Shown here one piece after another: positions 58,557 through 63,500 of a stretch of DNA of 64,000 nucleotides (the first letter of the stretch is position 1; each line of letters starts with the position of its first letter). The notes beneath the pieces are model-generated. The model made no database searches. It worked only from the letters and a program-made list of their open reading frames with translations, and was not told the origin of the DNA. This stretch comes from Branchipolynoe longqiensis (lineage: Eukaryota; Annelida; Polychaeta; Phyllodocida; Polynoidae), in assembly GCA_030323885.1 (NCBI GenBank), contig CM059190.1:84994709-85058708 (forward strand), read 5' to 3'. A program made the position numbers and the translations under genes.

Positions 58557-61500
58557 CCCTTCCCCCTCCATCTCTACAGGATCTCCTTTGAAGACTTCTT
58601 ACAGAACTTCCATACAATCCAAATCTGCCACCTCGGACCACAAAGTGCACCTGAAAACAAGGCAAGTTAAATTCACCATTAAATGAGCACGTGCGCTATG
58701 AATTATAATAACCAGAAATTCGGCTGGTGGTGGTGGTCGTGGTGGTCGTGGTGGTCTTGTGTGTGTGTGGGGGGGGGGGGGTTAGAAATTGAAGCGAGTG
58801 GGGCGAGGCAGGCGCTCCGACGGCGTATATAGGCCGACGCAGGACCGAAGCACCACCGGAGCAGGCTCGCAGCAAGGTGGCATAGTGCCAGTGAATCAAT
58901 AGCCCATTTCGTAATAACATTGGTTAACATATTCAAATGGGCATAATGTATCTTACGCCTACCTATATTCTCATAATTCTTTATACGCCTCATTTTTTAA
59001 TTAATGATGATTCCCCACTGCCTGATATTAAATGAATTTATTTATTTTTCCGCATTCGCCACCCACATATTTCACCACAGTTTTATGACCTGGCAACATC
59101 TAAGGTCATATCAGGATAGGTACTGACTTGTGACAGTGTGCACTCATAGTGACTTTATAGTGCTGTCCCACTGGGAGACCAGGCCGCCAGCACCATGAAC
59201 TGGTATCCCACTCAGTCACATTATCCTGACACCGAGCCAACCAGTCATTGCCCTATCCTAATAATTAAGTAATTGGTTTGACTCGACAAGGGTTCGAACC
59301 CATGGGTTCGAATCCAATGCTCTACCAAATTGGGAGACGGACGCTCAACTCAGTCACCCATCCCGAGAGCCCCGATGGTTTTGTTATTTTTTATGTGAAG
59401 ATGTGTTCTGCATTATTGCAGGAGCGGGACATAGCTCAGCTGGTAGAGTGTCCACCTGTGAATCTGTCGGTCATCCAATCGATCCTTCTCAGTGGAACCA
59501 TTTGCAGTTTGTTTTATTCCCGTTCCAACCAGTGGTCTACAACTGGTTCATCAAAGGTTGTGGTATGTGCTTTCCTGTCTGTGGTAAAGTGCATATAAAA
59601 GACCCCTTGCTGCTTATCGGAAAGAGTAGCTGTGGCGGCAGCGGGTTTCCTCCAAAGAAATATGTCAGAATGACCATATGTTTGAGGTCCAATAGCCGAT
59701 GATACGAAAATCAATGTGCTCTAAAGGCGTCGATAAATAAAACAAGCTTTACGTTGCATTATTTCAGGGGGACCCTTGGCACTCCGTGTCCTATGACGGC
59801 GCCTGGGTGAAGGGGCTCACTGCAGGTGGTTGCGGGGCGGAACCAAACCGAGGTTAGTTCTTCCCGCAATTCAGGACAGGAGGCGGACTACAGGACTACA
59901 GGACAGGAGGCGGACCAGACCTGTGCAGCCGATCTCGCAGCTTTCCATATTGTCAAAGCTATTTTCCGTATTCTTGAATGACTTTCAGTAACACATTTAC
60001 AATGACAAATAAGCAATTACATAATATCCACAAGCAAACTTTTTATGCTTGATAATAACCTGTCATAATCCCTTCTAAACCCCAAGCCTATTACAGACAT
60101 GTGCACCCGGGAAAAACACTATCAGTATTCTGAAAGTCATTTTCAGTATTTTTTTCAGACTTTCAGTATTTGAACAGACGCGACCAGTAACCTTTAGTGT
60201 GATAAAAAATACACCAATTTCCGGAAAAAAGGCAGAGAAACCGTATTTTCGTATTTACCCTTGCAATCTGGAACAAATCCGGAAAAATCCGCATGGTGCA
60301 CAGGTCTGAATATCCCAGTAAACCTCACCGTGTTGGTCCTGTATTGGGTGAGGATCGGAAGCACTGGAATTGGGATCCAAAATTTGATATTTTTATTTGG
60401 TACAGTTCTTTGAAGTGATCCATCTTTTTTTTCTTCTTTTTTTTAGGGGGTGGCGTTCTATTCTCTAGGGCAATCTCTTTTATCGTGGCACTACTCTTCC
60501 AGCCGTAAAACCCTTTATTCACACAAATCTTTTCATTATTTAAAGTTGCCTAGTCTGATGGTTTGGATTTCCTGTAATTTGCCTAGGATAAAGGTATTAC
60601 GTTGATTGTTATTATCAACCCTACTTAAGTTTGAAGTAACTTCTATTTTGAATGGCAAACCTTTGAGATATTTGAAGTGCAAACATGCCAAATTAATTTT
60701 GGAAAGCATGTCAAAGCTCATGCTTCTACATTAACATGTTCTATTAAATTGACTTAGTATTCCCTTCTATGTGGCAAGAACTGCTTAATAAGTGCATCAG
60801 TGTCGATGTGTAGAATCAAATCTAGATAATTGTTTTGGTTTTGAAAATGTGATGCTTCATCGGGCTATGCACCTTTATGGGCTATCACTCTTTTCTACTT
60901 CCACACTATAGATCACCATACTATTTTATTATGTTATATCTTAATATAACAGTGAGAAGTTGAGATCAAAAGTAAGCAAATCGACCATAAGTAAAACAAA
61001 AGTTGTCAATTTTATAGAACATTTTAGCCATTTTTGTGAAAATTAATTTCATCCACATTTTGGTCGAAATACAATGTGTAAATGAAATGAAATATTGCAT
61101 TTGTTTTGGCTAATGAATATCAATCCTTTGGTTGTTAAATTTTCATAGCTGATTTTATTAAATGATATTAATTTAATCTTAAATTATTTTTCAAAGCAAA
61201 TATAGGCCTATCCAATGGGTTTACTAATTCTCGTTGAGTCACATCATTTCTTTAATCAGTTACCATGACAGACAAAGGAACTATCATTAAATTAAAAAAA
61301 TAATCTCCATAATTTTGCTTGAAACTTTCGCATCTTACTATAGATGTACACACATATAAATAATACACAGTTATTACAAAACTGACCATTTCATTTTGAA
61401 ATGATAACATTTCAAATATAGCCATATAATGGTCAAAATAATATTTCCTGACCCAAAGTTGGTAAGAAAATTACCAATTTCATTATACTTTCAATATTAC

Positions 61501-62625
61501 AGCAACTGTAAATAAAAACAGCAATTGTCATAAACAATGTGACAAAGAACATTTATGTGTCATGCATTCAATCATTTGAAATGAACAAGATTAGTACAAA
61601 TTTACATTTAGAATTAAAATATTAAAAGGTTCAGTTATTCTCCTATTAAGGTGATGCAACGAAATAATCATGTGATAACACCACATGAGGAATATTAATA
61701 TAAATGAAGCACAAGAACAAATTGTGCAATTTGAGAGGAAAGGGTTTGATGGGGTTGCAAGGCACGGCGAATCTTTGTTTGACTACTGCAGTTAGTTTAG
61801 TATTTTGTACTTAGATGTATATACTTGTTCACTTTGGTGGATTTCTTTCCTTCTGGTTTCCTGGTTCATGTTTGGTTAAGGCTATGTGTATACCGGACGC
61901 GGTAGCCGAATCGGTAGAGCGTAGGCTTTCCGTGCTGAAGGTAGGGAGTTCGAATTCCAGCCAAGTCAAACCAACGACTTAAAAATTAATGCTTGTCGCT
62001 TCCTAGGCTGGCACTTAGCATTAATAGGATAGGACAAGGACTGGTTAGCTCAGTGTCCGGATAATGTGACTGTGTGGGATATTGGGTCACCGTGCTGTCA
62101 GGCTGGCCTCCTAGTGGGGTAGCCCTATAAAGTCAACCATCAATGCACACTGTCCCAAGCCGGTACCCATCCTGATATGACCTTATATGTAGCTAGGACA
62201 TAAAAAACAAAAAACAAGCAAACAGGTTATGTGTATAATATATATCATGGTATGCATTGTCTGGTGTGCTACACATAGATAAGTGCAGCATTCTTCAACT
62301 TCTTTCTCATATCAACAATATGAGAGTTTCAGTACCTAGGACCTGAGACCCTGATAATTGTAATATATCGGGCTATATCTGCTTAATATGGCAATAGCTC
62401 TCACTAACTGCCCTGTGGATGTGCTTCTTGATCCACACAGATGTGTACTGGATCAACCCCCAGTATGTGATCACACTGGGCGCCCCCGACGATGAGGACG
62501 AGGACACTGGGGACCCAGTGTGCACCCTTGTCGTCTCGCTCATGCAGAAGTACCGCAGACAGATGAAGCGCATACACAGCAGTGAAAAGGACTTCGAAGA
62601 GGCCATCGGTTTCGACATCCTCAGG
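31294..62625 (+). CDS. Calpain (calcium-dependent cysteine protease), 5' part, 11 exons
   Basis: Exons: 31294-31434, 35400-35469, 36967-37071, 45357-45516, 47082-47259, 49944-50027, 53899-53984, 56451-56528, 58580-58661, 59768-59852, 62441-62625. They sum to 1254 nt (418 codons) with matching phases throughout. The protein has a short N-terminus, the CysPc protease core (residues about 48-350), and the start of the C2-like domain. The triad is Cys73 (GNCWF), His237 (GHAYS) and Asn261 (RNPWG); the His-Asn spacing of 24 equals that of classical calpains, and the oxyanion Gln is in SQGVLG. Family knowledge: intracellular limited proteolysis triggered by Ca2+. Acts in the cytosol by inference, as no signal peptide is visible. 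The gene leaves the window, so presence of a penta-EF-hand domain is unknown. The ATG at 31294 has an in-frame TAA upstream (31264). It resembles invertebrate classical calpains; the exact paralogue is undecided. Confidence 0.92.
31698..31770 (-). mobile_element. SINE S1 fragment, minus strand (calpain intron 1)
   Basis: Body words only (gatatcccactctgtcacat, aaccagtccttgccctatcc). Confidence 0.65.
31985..32240 (-). mobile_element. tRNA-Thr-like SINE family S3, minus strand
   Basis: The complement of 32130-32225 reads as a tRNA-like head with A box (ggttagtgtgc) and B box (gggttcaaacccc), and loop cttgtaa as in tRNA-Thr(TGT). The following body (ttgaactactctaaagaaaa on its strand) matches 34575-34715 in opposite orientation, so the two copies form a 2-kb-spaced inverted pair in intron 1. 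Confidence 0.65.
32755..32880. repeat. AT microsatellites
   Basis: tatatatgacatatatacaagg-type and TA repeats. Confidence 0.75.
32905..33560. repeat. Short tandem repeats of about 85-110 bp in both orientations
   Basis: The unit contains ggctgctgccatcatagcat, catttgtgacggatcccatc and attaatgctcaggcc. At least four + copies lie between 33165 and 33550 (starts near 33167, 33255, 33350, 33437). At least one inverted copy is at about 32915-33000 (ggatccgccacaattgcgca). Confidence 0.7.
33822..33960 (+). mobile_element. tRNA-Thr-like SINE family S3, + strand
   Basis: ggcctctgtagtctagtggt ... gtgggtccaaaccccataca, followed by the S3 body (gtgtttctgattgaattgtg). Too degraded to be a functional tRNA (B box ggtccaaac). 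Confidence 0.6.
34030..34360. repeat. ccttgtatata and TA repeats
   Basis: Tandem ataccttgtat units at about 34070-34115, then TA tracts and CACACACGCATACA repeats to about 34350. Confidence 0.7.
34400..34715 (+). mobile_element. tRNA-Thr-like SINE family S3, + strand, longer copy
   Basis: Head ggcctctgtagtctggtggt with loop cttgtaa and B box gggttcaaacccc. Body through ttgaactactctaaagaaaa to about 34715, mirrored by 31985-32240. The following stretch to 34775 (ccaccaagtgg, catgcaccaca) is mirrored on the other strand at about 63385-63490. Confidence 0.65.
34842..34920 (-). mobile_element. SINE S1 head remnant, minus strand
   Basis: aagtcattggtttgacttgg...ggttctaacccatgac is the complement of the S1 head and linker. 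Confidence 0.55.
34926..35249 (+). mobile_element. SINE S1 (calpain intron 1)
   Basis: Near-complete copy from gaccgaatgagttgaccg to aactccaacaacc, 150 bp upstream of exon 2. Confidence 0.85.
35400..35469 (+). CDS. Calpain exon 2
   Basis: Acceptor ttgattcag|GCA, donor CTAG|gtaagg, phase 1. Encodes [20 protein letters not shown] then GVL; SQGVLG holds the conserved Gln of the oxyanion hole. Confidence 0.93.
35678..36013 (+). mobile_element. SINE S1 with 12-bp target duplication
   Basis: Full length, starting gaccgggcgcggtggccgaa. TTGTATGATTTG precedes (35666-35677) and follows (36014-36025) the element, which fixes its ends. Good reference copy for the family (about 336 bp). Confidence 0.92.
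36236..36650. repeat. Minisatellite, about 61-bp unit, about 7 copies (intron 2)
   Basis: The unit contains ttattactgatcttgttgtc and tacaatatattactatgtat, then gcactgatgtcgtttttatt. A lone related stretch occurs at about 48870-48905 in intron 5. Confidence 0.85.
36967..37071 (+). CDS. Calpain exon 3 (catalytic Cys)
   Basis: Acceptor atgtttcag|GC, donor GCAG|gtacac, phase 1. Encodes [20 protein letters not shown] and on to GKYA. Cys73 is the nucleophile. The residue before it is Asn where calpains usually have Asp (GDCW). Confidence 0.93.
37142..37582 (-). mobile_element. Solo A-B terminal unit of the P family (intron 3)
   Basis: On the minus strand it starts GGTCGTAATGCTTGCATTGC, matching the first bases of the P A repeat. 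It passes a ccttataag motif and ttctccacccacacaccc (the A2-B2 spacer of P), then ggagggctcttcggggccc of the B repeat. It ends cgctgcgcatc, like the P right end. No internal region. It is older than P, with poly-C expansions. Open frames here are not coding. Confidence 0.75.
37631..37993. mobile_element. MITE family G, complete copy (intron 3)
   Basis: Ends aaagttgcatagtctgatgg and catcggactatgcagctt are inverted. The internal palindrome ttggcaagcttgccaa lies at about 37790. The sequence accataga around 37815 is the uninterrupted counterpart of the element F site. A partial further copy follows to about 38233. Confidence 0.8.
38417..38889. mobile_element. Inverted-repeat MITE with internal tandem duplication
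   Basis: Ends tgagtcaggatgacgaaaag...ccaattgg and, on the complement, tgagccagcctcacgaaaat...ccaattgg. Inside, a unit of about 190 bp occurs twice (tataatttagcattgacaga-type, tttctaggataatttaatat). A second, inverted copy is at about 50840-51311. Non-coding. Confidence 0.75.
38915..38999 (-). repeat. B2 split direct repeat of element 3
   Basis: 85 bp, same as 39263-39347 (tataaagtaggctatgctct ... ggcaactgccca). Confidence 0.9.
39009..39266 (-). repeat. A2 split direct repeat of element 3
   Basis: 258 bp matching A1 at 43889-44146; overlaps the B1 edge by about 4 bp of shared sequence. Confidence 0.9.
39263..39347 (-). repeat. B1 split direct repeat of element 3
   Basis: 85 bp, identical by eye to B2, placed just after the recombinase stop codon. 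Confidence 0.9.
39378..40327 (-). CDS. Tyrosine recombinase of element 3
   Basis: About 316 codons, open from just after a splice-acceptor-like tttttttttctag (AG at 40329-40328) to the stop at 39378. There is no ATG near the start of homology, and the first GTG at 40262 is unlikely in an animal. The N-terminal SAM-like part includes [20 protein letters not shown]. The catalytic part has an arm Arg in [20 protein letters not shown] (H-x-x-R), GDW and the Tyr nucleophile in ETVYDYI. It integrates the circular cDNA in DIRS-order elements (family knowledge). All key residues are present. Confidence 0.85.
40341..42248 (-). CDS. Reverse transcriptase-RNase H of element 3
   Basis: 635 codons. The first 15 or so residues ([16 protein letters not shown]) come from the SINE-like insert; element-derived protein starts around [13 protein letters not shown]. 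Motifs: [49 protein letters not shown], catalytic NYLDDF. RNase [49 protein letters not shown]. The stop lies 13 nt before the recombinase acceptor-like AG. No protease domain, as expected for DIRS-order elements. Confidence 0.88.
   Translation of the reverse strand: MLPTRRKATTNQSINPVSQNVPGIPEGEGDIPLTFQPAISDCLLWDFPYGLGRETDFLVNNCGDTLLVTMVHDDLSSLFPVTMNCYRGSCTCTHFIAGVPAQLRPCRVFIECFYRGEVDPDWRFMLAGVIFGFKVINNNCDLSYDVTRKSKCSVEHRKIITKKFQEELDANMISEVSELPCCTHGVFVVPKSDGGGRVVVDCSRLDYSVNNVTDAVAKKFSYNSVDDVVRILQRGDYLCTIDIKDAYRAVSIHPSDRIRQGLLGPSLISEKDVYYSDNRLCMGLSSSPYIFSRISDFVVRCAAREGVGSLINYLDDFCVVAHSKPEAMRDQWTEISILRRIGFFINYKKVTATETKVRFLGIFIDSVELELTLPQDKLDKTIDILFKLQGRMKASKKELQRVGGLLAHCSKVINGGRTFSRGIYDLLARLKKSHYKIRLNKSIREDLQWWLDYARSFNGKAKILQNFAPIESVYSDASKWGYGALSGADWLVGSFHQADAARLRSYAGHHVVATDKGISEDHINVQELYAIYATMMRWQVEWRDKNLLFITDNTVVSTALNTGRSRSSHIMYYIKRLFWSSVKNNYSIQSIYIKSNLKKYCDALSRLKEQGSHRRLSNLIMNDSLCCANIFSAPF
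42195..42530 (-). mobile_element. SINE-like insert with (AATC)n tail between gag and RT of element 3
   Basis: Minus strand: ...gccgtgaatatggcctatgc, gtaaagcaaccaccaatcaa, then (TCAA)n at 42195-42210. The same 3' end occurs at 56575-56645. The right limit, near the poly-C at 42520-42538, is approximate. The insert provides a new ATG and N-terminus to the RT frame. Confidence 0.6.
42734..43750 (-). CDS. gag-like protein of element 3
   Basis: 338 codons. Contains a predicted coiled coil ([20 protein letters not shown]), an Arg/Ser-rich stretch ([20 protein letters not shown]), a central conserved region shared with element 1 ([20 protein letters not shown]), and a C-terminal Cys/His cluster ([10 protein letters not shown] ... 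[18 protein letters not shown]). The shared N-terminal motif FCRDCGESH is in an overlapping frame (about 43740-43665), so a frameshift near 43670-43690 separates the true N-terminus. The listed start is therefore doubtful. Confidence 0.7.
   Translation of the reverse strand: METTWYSVVTVVSRIKKTTKQRVLRSSNKGRRHGVRLWRRKKKEADDGELEVMDASLASMSVDDREKRVEDEIARLEAEVRLGALEERMRELQTVRDGQLGRRLQRTEERTVDRVDDGGLPSSAWNAGASPQVPGDAVNAFSSYCRSRVRTREQGGRRRTRSRSDSSSSRRRRSKWALKRYIVAGKEVRKLNGYEVLAATGAWALDIAELNIADYRAILEHVVFIAVRARDDYFRDSAHVDYALAVRKSAERIGMAAFAKINSGESAVHYGAQNAKVRKAGAGSGFGRKATGGSQRPSRCCYQWNGDDGCSRTEEECIYEHKCSKCGSKNHKKYKCKE
43889..44146 (-). repeat. A1 split direct repeat of element 3
   Basis: 258 bp, matching 39009-39266; marks the 5' end of the element on the minus strand. 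Confidence 0.9.
44113..44121 (-). promoter_or_regulatory. TATA-box-like motif in the A repeat of element 3
   Basis: The minus strand reads cgatatataaagggcggagc near the start of A1; TATATAAAG is a consensus-like TATA box. It is duplicated in A2 (about 39234-39242). A promoter role is inferred. Confidence 0.5.
44147..44390. other. Intron 3 spacer
   Basis: AT-rich sequence, nothing recognised; TA tract near 44375-44392. Confidence 0.4.
44391..44600 (-). mobile_element. LINE 3' end fragment with (ATG)n tail, minus strand
   Basis: (TCATCA)n followed by gcagtcggtcgcgatgcgac and ttgactgccgctctcc is the complement of the 3' end of the LINE remnant at 46145-46795. Coding homology fades after about 44460. 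Confidence 0.65.
44625..44965. repeat. TA microsatellites around a MITE
   Basis: Alternating TA tracts at about 44620-44686 and 44865-44965 flank the element at 44687-44864. Confidence 0.8.
44687..44864. mobile_element. pogo/Tigger-like MITE
   Basis: 178 bp with ends CAGTAAAACCTCTCTCAATC and CAGTAAAACCTCCCTAACCG (complement), flanked by TA. The CAGT-AACCTC terminus and TA target fit the Tc1/mariner-pogo group as generally known. It sits inside a TA microsatellite. Confidence 0.75.
45357..45516 (+). CDS. Calpain exon 4
   Basis: Acceptor ttacttgacag|GC, donor GCAAA|gtaagg, phase 2. Encodes [20 protein letters not shown], then [12 protein letters not shown] and [13 protein letters not shown], the standard calpain core sequence. 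Confidence 0.95.
45517..46144. other. Calpain intron 4, left part
   Basis: No repeat or coding sequence recognised apart from a short poly-G near 45555. Confidence 0.5.
46145..46795 (+). mobile_element. LINE reverse-transcriptase remnant (degenerate)
   Basis: Broken frames read [13 protein letters not shown], [52 protein letters not shown] with stops. This is the C-terminal region of a non-LTR RT of a different family from 18960-19823. It ends gtcgcatcgcgaccgacagc then (ATG)n. The catalytic domain is absent. Confidence 0.75.
47082..47259 (+). CDS. Calpain exon 5
   Basis: Acceptor ggttcttcag|GATT, donor CAC|gtgagc, phase 0. Encodes [30 protein letters not shown] and the segment MMCCAIH ending protease subdomain 1/2. 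Confidence 0.94.
47310..47582 (-). mobile_element. SINE S1, minus strand (intron 5)
   Basis: Tail complement ggttgctggagttttacgtc through body to gtttgactcgaccagggttc; head truncated. Confidence 0.85.
47683..47945. mobile_element. MITE family G, partial (intron 5)
   Basis: Left end ctgcatagtctgatgaaagc and the G interior (gaagcctatggcggttagca). The right end is eroded. Confidence 0.6.
48030..48560 (-). pseudogene. Tyrosine recombinase remnant (DIRS- or Crypton-like)
   Basis: Two overlapping minus-strand frames (48525-48139 and 48263-48030) together read a recombinase catalytic region: [26 protein letters not shown], then [14 protein letters not shown] and the box [15 protein letters not shown]. 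The Tyr region ([11 protein letters not shown]) has lost the nucleophile. A frameshift lies near 48250. Distinct from elements 1 and 3. A poly-G run at about 48587-48612 lies to its right. Confidence 0.7.
48613..49012. other. Intron 5 spacer
   Basis: Contains a lone unit (about 48870-48905) related to the intron 2 minisatellite, and a segment (ccaatgttacattaaagtca, ctatacctcacccagataca) whose complement recurs at about 51965-52000. No coding sequence. Confidence 0.45.
49025..49373 (+). mobile_element. SINE S1 with 12-bp target duplication (intron 5)
   Basis: Full-length copy from gaccagacgggatggccgaa to acaacaacaaacaaacaaa. TGAAACCCTGCT is duplicated at 49013-49024 and 49374-49385. Confidence 0.92.
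49944..50027 (+). CDS. Calpain exon 6 (catalytic His)
   Basis: Acceptor attaattag|GTA, donor GCG|gtaagt, 28 codons in phase 0. Contains [13 protein letters not shown]; His237 is the catalytic histidine. Confidence 0.94.
50113..50345 (-). mobile_element. SINE S2, minus strand (intron 6)
   Basis: Complement of the S2 body: aggctactctttccgataag, gcactttcccacagacaaga, cagcacataccacaacc; no head. Confidence 0.8.
50444..50675 (+). mobile_element. SINE S1, 5'-truncated (intron 6)
   Basis: Body and tail (ggctcggcattactaggata to aactccaacaaacaaacaaa). A head-like scrap (tgagttaagcgtctgcctcc) lies at about 50730-50790. Confidence 0.8.
50840..51311. mobile_element. Inverted-repeat MITE, second copy (inverted relative to 38417-38889)
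   Basis: Begins tgagtcatcctcacgaaaat and ends ggcctcttttcgtgatcctg. It contains the same tandem pair of units (tcctagaaacaaataaggtt; cgatcgacgccgacatcc). Confidence 0.75.
51312..52255. other. Intron 6 spacer, older repeats
   Basis: Contains stretches (gtactccgacaagtgctgtcc near 51477; gaacaaactaagcaaaggta near 51907) with counterparts near 31815 and 57290, so an unclassified dispersed repeat is likely. No coding sequence. Confidence 0.4.
52256..53830. repeat. Dispersed repeat R1, diverged copy carrying element H
   Basis: Collinear with 6130-6905 apart from insertion H (52668-53388) and a replacement of about 150 bp at about 53490-53635 (gaggaagcgaaaccgaatgg ... cctcaccgaatcaaccac). Confidence 0.7.
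52668..53388. mobile_element. Foldback DNA transposon, element H (CAG target)
   Basis: Ends GGCCCGTATGCATGAGCC and, complemented, GGGCCATATGCATATGTCC. CAG lies at 52665-52667 and 53389-53391; the unoccupied R1 copies show one site. Subterminal sequence is ggttaaccccgg/cgggttagtt-like on both sides. The core is a tandem pair (gtttcagttatttagcaacc at about 52795 and 52997) whose sequence recurs alone at about 56880-57075. No transposase. Confidence 0.75.
53899..53984 (+). CDS. Calpain exon 7 (catalytic Asn)
   Basis: Acceptor gtccacag|GTT, donor GATGG|gtgagc, phase 2. Encodes [20 protein letters not shown] then EWNGAWSD; Asn261 in RNPWG completes the triad. Confidence 0.95.
53985..54477. other. 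Intron 7, left part
   Basis: Holds only a short S1 tail scrap (about 54150-54190, tatgaccttagatgttgcta). Nothing else recognised. Confidence 0.45.
54478..54700 (+). mobile_element. LINE 3' end remnant with (AAT)n tail
   Basis: One frame reads [20 protein letters not shown] then [14 protein letters not shown], the C-terminal motif typical of jockey/CR1-like RTs, then a stop, a short 3' UTR and (ATA)n to 54700. Confidence 0.75.
54701..55451. other. Intron 7 spacer
   Basis: No repeat family or coding sequence recognised. Confidence 0.45.
55452..56260. mobile_element. MITE with about 85-bp inverted repeats (intron 7)
   Basis: Left ttgtaaaatcctccggttgt... and right ...acaaccggaggattttacaa are inverted for about 85 bp with few mismatches. 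Inside, a segment of about 95 bp (cataagcatattcagcgcta, gagcccgtttgaacttg) occurs twice (about 55610 and 55891). No clear target duplication. Confidence 0.8.
56451..56528 (+). CDS. Calpain exon 8
   Basis: Acceptor ctcacaccag|GTCG, donor TTCTG|gtgagt, phase 2. Encodes [20 protein letters not shown] then NDGEFW, the calpain segment preceding the end of the protease core. Confidence 0.93.
56575..56645 (+). mobile_element. SINE/LINE 3' end with (CAAT)n tail
   Basis: gccatgaatatggcctatgt ... gcgtaaagcaaccaccaatc followed by (AATC)n, the same 3' end as the insert at 42195-42530. Confidence 0.65.
56860..57075. repeat. Element H core-related fragment
   Basis: tgttttgtttacactcggcg, ggttaatttaattaaatttc and gttaaatatgatcgcattca match the duplicated core of element H. 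The termini are missing. Confidence 0.65.
57362..57665. mobile_element. MITE family G (intron 8)
   Basis: Left end aaagctgcagagtccgatga, right end ccatcggactatgcaacttt; interior palindrome remnant ttggcatgcttgcc at about 57544. Confidence 0.8.
57666..58473. other. Intron 8 spacer with poly-G tracts
   Basis: Poly-G runs at about 58162-58180, 58195-58207 and 58426-58440. No gene or repeat family recognised. Confidence 0.5.
58474..58552. repeat. (CA)n then (TA)n microsatellite
   Basis: Pure CA followed by pure TA to 58552, within 30 bp of the exon 9 acceptor. Confidence 0.9.
58580..58661 (+). CDS. Calpain exon 9 (GC donor)
   Basis: Acceptor tctctacag|GATC completes the Trp codon begun in exon 8. 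Encodes [20 protein letters not shown] then QSAPENK. The only phase-compatible donor is AAG|gcaagt, a GC-AG type site matching the known GC donor consensus. GT alternatives nearby would break the frame into exon 10. Confidence 0.85.
58686..59083. other. Intron 9 spacer
   Basis: GGT-rich and poly-G tract at about 58723-58783 (ggtggtggtcgtggtggtcg). The rest is unrecognised. Confidence 0.45.
59084..59370 (-). mobile_element. SINE S1, minus strand (intron 9)
   Basis: Tail/body complement (gacctggcaacatctaaggt) through to the head (gggagacggacgctcaactc). The B-box region is locally duplicated (gggttcgaacccatgggttc). Confidence 0.85.
59421..59753 (+). mobile_element. SINE S2, full length (intron 9)
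   Basis: tRNA-like head gagcgggacatagctcagct with A box, then the conserved body (ggttgtggtatgtgctttcc, gcttatcggaaagagtagct) and the end aataaaacaagctt, 14 bp before the exon 10 acceptor. Confidence 0.85.
59768..59852 (+). CDS. Calpain exon 10 (start of C2-like domain)
   Basis: Acceptor attatttcag|GGG, donor CGAG|gttagt, phase 1. Encodes [20 protein letters not shown] then GCGAEPNR, matching the W-x-G-STAGG region that opens the calpain C2-like domain. Confidence 0.93.
59853..60540. other. Intron 10, left part
   Basis: Short direct repeat ggacaggaggcggac near 59875-59915. Nothing else recognised. Confidence 0.45.
60541..60882. mobile_element. MITE family G (intron 10)
   Basis: Left aaagttgcctagtctgatgg, right catcgggctatgcacctt; diverged copy. 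Confidence 0.75.
60883..61892. other. Intron 10 AT-rich spacer
   Basis: About 1 kb of AT-rich sequence without recognisable repeats or frames. Confidence 0.5.
61893..62227 (+). mobile_element. SINE S1 with 10-bp target duplication (intron 10)
   Basis: ccggacgcggtagccgaatc to aaaaacaagcaaacagg, bounded by TATGTGTATA at 61883-61892 and 62228-62237. Confidence 0.92.
62441..62625 (+). CDS. Calpain exon 11 (C2-like domain)
   Basis: Acceptor gatccacacag|AT, donor AGG|gtgggt, phase 0. Encodes [20 protein letters not shown], then [15 protein letters not shown] and [12 protein letters not shown], the acidic loop and C-S-F-L-V-A-L-M-Q-type strand of the C2-like domain. The next exon is not in the window. 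Confidence 0.92.
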
Positions 62626-63181
62626 GTGGGTGCGCTTACCAAGTTCTTACGCAGTAATATGTTTTAAATGACATAATCTGGCAAAGCGCATACGCAGCAG
62701 TGAAAAGGACTTCAAAGAGGCCATCAGCTTCGACATCCTCAGGGTGGGTGGGTTTACCAAGTTCTTGCAGTAATACATTTTAAGTGACTAAATCTGGCAA
62801 AGTGCATACGCAGCAGTGAAAAGGACTTCAAAGAAGCCATCGGCTTCGACATCCTCAGGGTGGGTGTGTTTACCAAGTTCTTGCAGTAATACATTTTAAG
62901 TGACTAAATCTGGCAAAGTGCATATGCAGCAGTGAAAAGGACTTCGAAGAGGCCATCAGCTTCGACATCCTCAGGGTGGGTGCGCTCATCAAGTTCTGAT
63001 GCAGTAATATATTTTAAGTGACTAAATCTGGCAAAGCGCATAAGCAGCAGTGAAAAGGACTTCAAAGAGGCCATCGGCTTCGACATCCTCAGGGTGGGTG
63101 CGCTTACCAAGTTTTGATGCAGTAATATGCCTTAAATGACATAATCTGGCAAAGTGCATACGCAGCAGTGAAAAGGACTTT
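62566..63181 (+). repeat. Tandem array of calpain exon 11 tail plus splice donor
   Basis: The word gtgaaaaggactt recurs at 62582, 62700, 62816, 62932, 63050 and 63168, a period of 116-118 bp. The first unit is the real end of exon 11 with its donor; the next four repeat the last 60 nt of the exon, the donor ctcagg|gtgggt and about 58 bp of intron. The sixth is cut off at 63181. The copied exon pieces have no stop in the exon's frame. Confidence 0.95.
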
Positions 63182-63249
63182 AATGTGTTAACAAACAAAC
63201 AAATTAAAGTTTAAAAAGGAGTTAAAGGGAATGCAATTATTTACAATTT

Positions 63250-63329
63250 TGCATGAGTGTGTACTGTCACAAGTCGAAACCTGTCCTGATATGACTTGTA
63301 AATCGCCAACAAGCAAACAAACAAACAAT
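63250..63329 (+). mobile_element. SINE S1 3' fragment
   Basis: gcatgagtgtgtactgtcac, ctgtcctgatatgac and tail aacaagcaaacaaacaaac. Confidence 0.7.
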
Positions 63330-63364
63330 CCTCAGGTTCTTAAATCTTAAAGTGTGGCCCTTTA

Positions 63365-63500
63365 AAGCTGTCTGGTATAGGCCACTGGGATGCCAACTGT
63401 ACTCTAATAGCAGTTCTAATTTGTGCCACATTTGGTGCATGATTAGTACTGGATTTTGTCACTTGGTGGTGCTGAGTAACTTAGAATGATTATGTGACAT
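63365..63500 (-). repeat. Dispersed repeat shared with intron 1
   Basis: gcagttctaatttgtgccac, gtgcatgattagtactgg and cacttggtggtgc are the complement of 34685-34775. Confidence 0.55.

Noticed and set aside
62904..63110. Minus-strand frame of 68 codons in the exon-tail array
   Set aside because: Reverse read of the repeated exon 11 tail; the sense strand is the calpain coding strand.
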